Assembly (NCBI GenBank): GCA_002310055.1 | Contig: DBXS01000028.1 | Coordinates: 24,818 to 45,197 of the forward strand | Length of the DNA: 20,380 nt | From: Clostridiales bacterium UBA1206 | GTDB lineage: Bacteria; Bacillota; Clostridia; Oscillospirales; CAG-382 | Reading direction: 5' to 3' | Shown: positions 15,857 to 20,380 of the stretch, piece after piece | How positions within the stretch are numbered: the stretch's first letter is position 1 | Layout: every line of letters starts with the position of its first letter | Position numbers and translations under genes: made by a program | The notes under the pieces: model-generated | Told to the model about the DNA's origin: nothing | Seen by the model: only the letters and a program-made list of their open reading frames with translations | The model's database searches: none

Positions 15857-17590
15857 ATGTTAAAACTGCTTAAATACTTAAAAAAGTACTGGTTTTTCGC
15901 CATTATGACTCCGTTGACCATGGTGCTCGAGGTATGGGTCGACCTTAAACAGCCCGACCTGCTTTCGCGCATCGTGGACGACGGCGTGCAAAAAGGGAAT
16001 ATCGATCTTATCAAAAGTACCGGTCTGCTTATGCTCGGGCTCGTTTTCCTGGGCGGGCTTGCCGGTCTTTCGTCGGCGTTTTTCGGCTCTACCGCATCGC
16101 AGTCTTTCGGGCGCGATCTAAGGAACGCCGCGTTCCGCAAAGTGATGTCGCTTTCGCTGGAGCAGGCCGACGATTTCACCACCGGATCGCTGGTCACGCG
16201 CCTGACCAACGATATCACCGCCGTGCAGAATATGGTGAATATGGGGCTCCGCTTTTTCGTGCGGGCGCCGCTAACCTTTATAGGCGGCATAATCATGGCG
16301 CTGGGTATAAGCTGGAAATTCGGCGTTGTCATCGCCGTGGCGCTGCCTATTGAAGGAATAATAATGTTCTTCGTAATGCGCAAAGCCACCCCGCTGTTCA
16401 CCACGGTCCAGCAGAAGCTCGACACGGTCAACTCGGTCGTTGAAGAAAACGTCAACGGCGTGCGCGTCGTAAAGGCGTACGTGCGCGAAGAGCACGAAAA
16501 AGGCCGTTTCGACAAAGCCAACACCGAACTTTCCAATGTCAACTACCGCGTGCTTATGATACTCGCGTACATAATCCCCGCGATGACCATCATAATGAAC
16601 GCCACCGTCATAGCGGTCATAGCCGTCGGCGGCTACGACATAGGCACCGTCGGCACTCTCGAAGTCGGGCAGATAATGTCCGGCGTCACGTTCGTCACTA
16701 TGATCCTTTCGTCGCTGCTTATGGTCGGCTTTATGTTCCAGCAGATCACCAGAGCGATGGCGAGCGCCAAGCGTATAAACGAAGTGCTCGACTGCATCCC
16801 CGTCATCAACGGCGGCGAGCTTAAAACCGAAGAGCGCGGCGAAGGCAGCGTCGTCTTCAAGGACGTCAGCTTCCATTATCCCGGCACCGTCGGGCGCCCC
16901 GTGCTCTGCGATATCGACCTCGATATCAAGCCGGGCGAATACATCGCCATACTCGGCGCCACCGGGTCCGGCAAGACCTCGCTCGTCAACCTCATCACGC
17001 GCTTCTACGACGCCACGAGCGGCGAAATATTCGTCGACGGCGTGGACGTAAAAGAATACGATCTCGAAACATTGAGGAGCAAGATAGCGTTCGTGCTGCA
17101 GAAGAGCGAGCTTTTCGCCGGCACAATAGCCGACAATATCCGCTGGGGCGCGCCGAACGCCACCGACGAGGAAGTCCGCGAAGCCGCTCGCATAGCGCAG
17201 GCGGACGAATTCATTAACGGGTTCGTCGACGGCTACGACACCGCCGTCGACCAGAAAGGCGCGTCGCTTTCGGGCGGGCAGAAACAGCGCGTTTCCATAG
17301 CCCGCGCGCTCGTGCGCAAGCCCGAGATAATCATTTTCGACGATTCCACATCCGCGCTTGATATCGGCACCGAATCGCGCCTGCGCGCCGCGCTGCGCAC
17401 TTCGCTCGCCGATACGACCGTCATTATGATAGCTCAGCGCATAGCGTCCGTTATGCAGGCCGACCGCATAGCCGTGCTTGAAAACGGCGTCATCACCGCG
17501 TGCGACACTCATAAAGAACTTATGCGCACCTCCGCCGCGTACCGCGACATCTACGATTCACAGATAAGGGACGGAGGTGAGACGGAATGA
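15857..17590 (+). CDS. ABC exporter half-transporter with degenerate ATPase site (subunit 1)
   Basis: This 577-aa protein has six membrane helices (about 1-310) fused to an ATP-binding domain, typical of type IV multidrug/lipid exporters. Walker A is GATGSGKT (367-374) and the signature LSGGQ is canonical (471-475). The catalytic glutamate after Walker B is replaced by Asp (IIIFDDSTSALD, Asp496), and the switch histidine is Gln (IAQRIAS, Gln527). These are the same two substitutions known from the degenerate site of TM287/288-type heterodimers. It therefore should pair with the next gene product rather than act alone. Its ribosome site is weak (AAGG, 15848-15851). It ends in an ATGA overlap with subunit 2, favouring equal synthesis. 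Substrate unknown; drug efflux is likely by context. Confidence 0.95.
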   Translation: MLKLLKYLKKYWFFAIMTPLTMVLEVWVDLKQPDLLSRIVDDGVQKGNIDLIKSTGLLMLGLVFLGGLAGLSSAFFGSTASQSFGRDLRNAAFRKVMSLSLEQADDFTTGSLVTRLTNDITAVQNMVNMGLRFFVRAPLTFIGGIIMALGISWKFGVVIAVALPIEGIIMFFVMRKATPLFTTVQQKLDTVNSVVEENVNGVRVVKAYVREEHEKGRFDKANTELSNVNYRVLMILAYIIPAMTIIMNATVIAVIAVGGYDIGTVGTLEVGQIMSGVTFVTMILSSLLMVGFMFQQITRAMASAKRINEVLDCIPVINGGELKTEERGEGSVVFKDVSFHYPGTVGRPVLCDIDLDIKPGEYIAILGATGSGKTSLVNLITRFYDATSGEIFVDGVDVKEYDLETLRSKIAFVLQKSELFAGTIADNIRWGAPNATDEEVREAARIAQADEFINGFVDGYDTAVDQKGASLSGGQKQRVSIARALVRKPEIIIFDDSTSALDIGTESRLRAALRTSLADTTVIMIAQRIASVMQADRIAVLENGVITACDTHKELMRTSAAYRDIYDSQIRDGGETE

Positions 17591-19476
17591 ACGACAAGCG
17601 CAAAAAAGCCGAAATGCAAAAAGAAGAGGAAATGAGATTCCTCAAAGAGCAGCAGATGGCGGGCAAGGATATCCGCCGCCGCGGCCCCGGAGGCCAGATG
17701 CTCAAGGAAAAGCCCAAGAACCTCAAAGGCACGCTGCGCAGACTGCTTTCGTATATAGGCAAAAGCAAATATCTGCTTATGGGTCTGTTCGCCGCCTCGC
17801 TGTGCGTGACCGTGATAGGGCTCGCCTCGCCGGTGCTTCAGAAAGAAGCCATCGACTCGATGTACTACGAAGTTTCGGAAGGCGTGCATATTTTCAACGG
17901 CGAGCGGATGGTTTCTATGCTCGTGTTCATGGGCATACTGTTCCTCGTGAACGCGGTGTTCAATTTCTTCCTTTCCACCGGCGCCGCAAAGCTTTCGCAG
18001 CGCACGGTGTATTCGCTGCGCAAGGACCTGTTCAACAATATGGTCAATCTGCCGGTCAAATTCACCGACACTCACCAGCACGGCGACCTGATGTCCCGTA
18101 TGACCAACGACGTGGACAACGTTTCGAACACCATTTCGCAGTCGATGACCTCGCTGTTTTCGGGCATAGTTTCCATTGTGGGCACGTTCGGGATAATGTT
18201 CTACTATTCGTGGCAGATGACGCTCATAGCGTTCGTCACCATTCCGGCGACTATCGTGGTCTCCATGCTTATGGGCAAGCTTATGCGCAAGTATTTCGTG
18301 CGTCAGCAGAAAGTGCTGGGCCAGCTCAACGGCCATATAGAAGAGATGGTCACCGGCTATTCCACGGTCGCGGCTTACAGCCACGAAGACGTTTCGGTAA
18401 ATGAATTCGAAAACCTTTCGGACGAGCTCAAGCGCACCGGCATAAAGGCTAACATCTTCGGTTCGGTGATGGGCCCCATAATGAACTGCATAGGCAACGC
18501 CGGGTTCCTGCTCGTCGCGGTCGCCGGCGGCTACTTCGCGGTCCGGGAGATCATCACCATAGGCGCCATACTCATGTTTATCCAGTATTCCAAGAACATC
18601 ACGCGGCCGATCAACGAGATCGCCAACCTCTACACCAGCTTCCTCACCGCGATAGCGGGCGCCGAGCGCGTGTTCGAGATAATGGATTCCAAAAAAGAAA
18701 ACGAAGAGCCCGCAAAGGATATCGACGTAGCCTCGGTGCGCGGCGATATCGACTTTGACGATATCGGCTTTGCCTATAAAGAAGGCGAGCCGGTGCTCAA
18801 AGGGTTCGATCTTCACGTCAAACAGGGCCAGAAGATCGCCATCGTCGGCAGGACCGGTTCGGGCAAGACGACCGTGGTCAACCTGCTCACGCGGTTTTAC
18901 GATATCGATACGGGCAAGATCCGGCTCGACGAAGAGGATATCGCGGAAATCTCCAAAAACTCTCTGCGCTCGTCCATAGCGATAGTGCTCCAGGATACGG
19001 TACTGTTCACCGACACCATAGCTAATAATATCCGCTACGGCAAGCTCGACGCCACGGATGAAGAGATCCGCGCCGCCGCGCACACCGCCAACGCGGACGT
19101 GTTCATCGAGCGTCTGCCGGAAGGGTACGACACCGTGCTCACGGCTTCGGGCGGCAATCTCAGCGCGGGTCAGCGGCAGCTCATCTCCATAGCGCGCGCC
19201 GTGCTCGCAGACCCCAAGATACTCATACTCGACGAGGCGACGTCTTCGGTCGATACCAGGACCGAGATGCAGATCCAGCAGGCGATGCTCAACCTTATGC
19301 ACAACCGCACGTCGCTCGTCATAGCTCACAGGCTTTCGACTATCCGCGACGCGGATAAGATAATAGTCCTTTCCGACGGACATATCGTCGAATCCGGCAG
19401 CCACGACGAACTGCTCGCGCAAGGCAGAGTGTATTACGATCTGTATATGACGCAATTTTCGGGTGTGCAGACTTAA
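17587..19476 (+). CDS. ABC exporter half-transporter with consensus ATPase residues (subunit 2)
   Basis: A 629-aa exporter half with a charged N-terminal extension of about 55 residues, rich in Lys and Glu, before its six membrane helices. The ATP-binding domain has Walker A GRTGSGKT (421-428), Walker B with catalytic glutamate ILILDEATSSVD (Glu550) and the switch histidine IAHRLST (His581). Its signature is LSAGQ (525-529), not LSGGQ. Combined with subunit 1, the intact catalytic residues face the intact LSGGQ of subunit 1, while the altered LSAGQ faces the degenerate site, which fits a BmrCD/LmrCD/TM287-288-like heterodimer. The start overlaps the previous stop by ATGA, and a strong GGAGGTGA lies six bases upstream. 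Confidence 0.96.
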   Translation: MNDKRKKAEMQKEEEMRFLKEQQMAGKDIRRRGPGGQMLKEKPKNLKGTLRRLLSYIGKSKYLLMGLFAASLCVTVIGLASPVLQKEAIDSMYYEVSEGVHIFNGERMVSMLVFMGILFLVNAVFNFFLSTGAAKLSQRTVYSLRKDLFNNMVNLPVKFTDTHQHGDLMSRMTNDVDNVSNTISQSMTSLFSGIVSIVGTFGIMFYYSWQMTLIAFVTIPATIVVSMLMGKLMRKYFVRQQKVLGQLNGHIEEMVTGYSTVAAYSHEDVSVNEFENLSDELKRTGIKANIFGSVMGPIMNCIGNAGFLLVAVAGGYFAVREIITIGAILMFIQYSKNITRPINEIANLYTSFLTAIAGAERVFEIMDSKKENEEPAKDIDVASVRGDIDFDDIGFAYKEGEPVLKGFDLHVKQGQKIAIVGRTGSGKTTVVNLLTRFYDIDTGKIRLDEEDIAEISKNSLRSSIAIVLQDTVLFTDTIANNIRYGKLDATDEEIRAAAHTANADVFIERLPEGYDTVLTASGGNLSAGQRQLISIARAVLADPKILILDEATSSVDTRTEMQIQQAMLNLMHNRTSLVIAHRLSTIRDADKIIVLSDGHIVESGSHDELLAQGRVYYDLYMTQFSGVQT

Positions 19477-19493
19477 TAAAGCGAATAAAAACG

Positions 19494-19526
19494 AACGCCG
19501 AAAGGGTATCGCCCTTCCGGCGTTTT
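19494..19526. terminator. Terminator between convergent ABC operon and spoVT
   Basis: AACGCCGAAAGGG (19494-19506) pairs with CCCTTCCGGCGTT (19512-19524) at 12 of 13 positions around a TATCG loop. TTTT follows on the + strand, and the minus-strand exit has TTTTTAT, so it can serve both converging units. Confidence 0.9.
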
Positions 19527-19539
19527 GATTTTAAAATAT

Positions 19540-20082
19540 TCACACTTCGAACTGTTTGGATAAAAACAGCGCGCCGGCGTTTATCATTTTGCGGTCGGCG
19601 TCGTCCGGGCGCGCGCCGGATTCGCCGTTCTGCAATAGCATTATGCCGCCTATGACGTCGCCGTCGCTTATTATGGGCGAAAGGTACGATATCCTTCCGC
19701 TCCCGCTTGCGGTGAGGAACGGATACCCGTCGCCGTCGTGCGCCGAAAACGGCTTGCGTGATTCCAGCAGGGCGGACGCCTGTTCCGAAATGGAACGTTC
19801 CGCCACGTCTTTGCTGCCCGCGCCGGAAGCCGCCACTACCGTGTCGCGGTCGCAGACCGCCACCGTCAGCCCCGAGACCTTGCTTATGGATTCGGCGTAC
19901 TGCGCCGAATACGTCCCCAGCTCGCCGAGCGGCGAGTATTTTTTAAAAATGACCTCGCCTTCCTTATCCGTGAATATCTCTAAAGCCGCGCCCTCGCGTA
20001 TCCTCATGGTGCGGCGTATCTCTTTAGGTATGACCACCCGCCCCAGATCGTCTATGCGGCGAACGATTCCCGTTGCTTTCAT
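19540..20082 (-). CDS. spoVT: Stage V sporulation protein T
   Basis: SpoVT is a forespore transcription factor that tunes sigma-G-dependent genes and spore coat/germination properties. The 180-aa protein shows the AbrB-type swapped-hairpin DNA-binding domain at 1-50 (MKATGIVRRIDDLGRVVIPKEIRR) and a GAF-like domain from about 57 to the end (ISYLSPIISDGDVIGGIMLL), which is the SpoVT architecture rather than AbrB or Abh. The ribosome site AAAGGAG is eight bases upstream of ATG 20082. Its presence implies endospore formation. Just upstream, a promoter of forespore sigma type fits the known sigma-G control in Bacillus subtilis. Confidence 0.95.
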   Translation of the reverse strand: MKATGIVRRIDDLGRVVIPKEIRRTMRIREGAALEIFTDKEGEVIFKKYSPLGELGTYSAQYAESISKVSGLTVAVCDRDTVVAASGAGSKDVAERSISEQASALLESRKPFSAHDGDGYPFLTASGSGRISYLSPIISDGDVIGGIMLLQNGESGARPDDADRKMINAGALFLSKQFEV

Positions 20083-20111
20083 ATGTTATACTCCTTTATG
20101 CGTTTTTTCTT

Positions 20112-20141
20112 TATTATGTACATTTCGACAACTATTATACC
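20112..20141 (-). promoter_or_regulatory. Putative sigma-G/sigma-F-type promoter of spoVT
   Basis: On the minus strand GGTATA (20141-20136) and CATAATA (20118-20112) are 17 bp apart, close to the forespore sigma-G pattern (-35 GNATA-like, -10 CATNNTA). The predicted start near 20104 leaves about 22 bases with the ribosome site. A TATAAT within the same stretch (20139-20134) lacks a convincing sigma-A -35. Confidence 0.6.
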
Positions 20142-20220
20142 ATCAAAGAAGATGCTGAGCATATTATTATTTGAAAAACAAGAAAGAAGATAGCTCGGGG
20201 CAACAAAATAGTTAACGGCG

Positions 20221-20252
20221 GCGGCAGGGAGAGCAATCCTCCTGCCGCTTTT
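20221..20252 (+). terminator. Orphan terminator-like hairpin
   Basis: GCGGCAGG (20221-20228) pairs with CCTGCCGC (20241-20248) across a 12-base loop, followed by TTTT (20249-20252). No + strand gene ends before it, since spoVT transcribes away to the left. It may end an unseen small RNA, block readthrough, or be part of a leader. Confidence 0.5.
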
Positions 20253-20254
20253 CT

Positions 20255-20285
20255 GAATTAACCCAGTTTTTTGAAAGAATTAACC
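20255..20285 (+). repeat. Direct repeat GAATTAACC, two copies 22 bp apart
   Basis: GAATTAACC occurs at 20255-20263 and 20277-20285, about two helical turns apart, just upstream of the promoter at 20294. The core TTAACC returns in the palindrome at 20327-20344. A regulator binding array is possible. Confidence 0.45.
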
Positions 20286-20293
20286 AAAAGGGG

Positions 20294-20322
20294 TTGACAA
20301 GCACGAAAGTATGTGATACAAT
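20294..20322 (+). promoter_or_regulatory. Strong sigma-A promoter for the right-edge gene
   Basis: A perfect TTGACA (20294-20299) stands 17 bp before an extended -10, TGATACAAT (-10 at 20317-20322). Transcription should begin near 20329, inside the following palindrome. Confidence 0.88.
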
Positions 20323-20326
20323 CGTG

Positions 20327-20344
20327 TTAACCTGAACAGGTTAA
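20327..20344. promoter_or_regulatory. Perfect palindrome over the start site (probable operator)
   Basis: TTAACCTG (20327-20334) and CAGGTTAA (20337-20344) are exact inverted repeats around AA. The element covers the predicted transcription start and abuts the ribosome site, a position typical of repressor operators. Confidence 0.65.
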
Positions 20345-20357
20345 GGAGGAAAGGATC

Positions 20358-20380
20358 ATGATTACAAGCGTAGGAAGATT
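20358..20380 (+). CDS. Start of an unidentified gene, cut by the window edge
   Basis: Only seven codons are visible, reading MITSVGR, with GGAGG at 20345-20349 eight bases before the ATG. The strong promoter, palindrome and ribosome site make a real gene likely. Seven residues are too few to name a product. Given the self-complementary operator it might encode a regulator or a regulated enzyme. Confidence 0.6.

Noticed and set aside
17551..19455. 634-codon minus-strand open frame opposite ABC subunit 2
   Set aside because: It mirrors the conserved ABC gene; its His/Asp/Arg/Val-rich translation matches no fold I know and there is no start signal. Similar antisense frames at 4157-5149, 6629-7681, 9418-10449 and 16271-17512 were rejected for the same reason.
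20134..20139. TATAAT as a sigma-A -10 for spoVT
   Set aside because: No acceptable -35 lies 16-18 bp upstream, whereas the overlapping GGTATA-17-CATAATA arrangement fits a forespore promoter better. It remains a secondary possibility.
1..20380. CRISPR arrays, insertion sequences, phage or integrated elements
   Set aside because: I found no spaced direct-repeat arrays, transposase, integrase or terminal inverted repeats; apart from the highly biased tuf, the genes look similar in composition and fit a normal chromosomal region.

Overview
The window looks like chromosomal DNA of an endospore-forming, Gram-positive (Bacillota/Clostridia-type) bacterium. The reasons are the holB-ricT pair, a spoVT gene with a forward-looking sporulation promoter, strong GGAGG ribosome binding sites, sigma-A-like promoters, an FMN riboswitch in front of an ECF-type riboflavin importer, and a MarR/ABC/ABC efflux cassette. 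The DNA is fairly GC-rich, and long antisense open frames shadow the real genes. Genus cannot be fixed from the sequence alone; an anaerobic, gut-type clostridium that imports riboflavin and eats mannose-containing glycans is an inference.

Left part, + strand (1-2778). The end of tuf is followed after about 23 bp by an FMN riboswitch with its own terminator. Behind it lie a 164-aa protein I do not recognise and ribU, overlapping by 11 bp. A stand-alone CBS-pair protein follows, ending in a terminator shared with the convergent cluster.

Middle, - strand (2790-12633, read right to left). The first unit is a metallo-beta-lactamase-fold hydrolase, a D-lyxose/mannose-type isomerase, a PfkB sugar kinase and a GH38 alpha-mannosidase. 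The last three are joined by ATGA overlaps and could take mannosides to fructose-6-phosphate. A new promoter then starts holB, ricT, an MBOAT acyltransferase and a DHHW-motif partner protein. These cover DNA polymerase clamp loading, the Ric complex, and export-coupled O-acylation of a cell-envelope polymer.

Right part. Divergent from the hydrolase, argS and yebC form a + strand pair. Next is a MarR regulator with a perfect inverted-repeat operator over its own start region, driving two ABC half-transporters that look like an asymmetric heterodimer. A terminator separates them from convergent spoVT. To the right of spoVT, a 275-bp non-coding stretch (20083-20357) holds the spoVT promoter, an orphan terminator-like hairpin, repeated TTAACC motifs, a near-consensus promoter and a 16-bp palindrome with a 2-bp centre, all leading to a gene cut off after seven codons.

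No gene-free stretch exceeds 300 bases. I saw no tRNA, rRNA, CRISPR array, insertion sequence or phage gene. The window is mostly well-conserved housekeeping and accessory metabolism. The least explained items are the riboswitch-controlled 164-aa protein and the regulatory region at the right edge.
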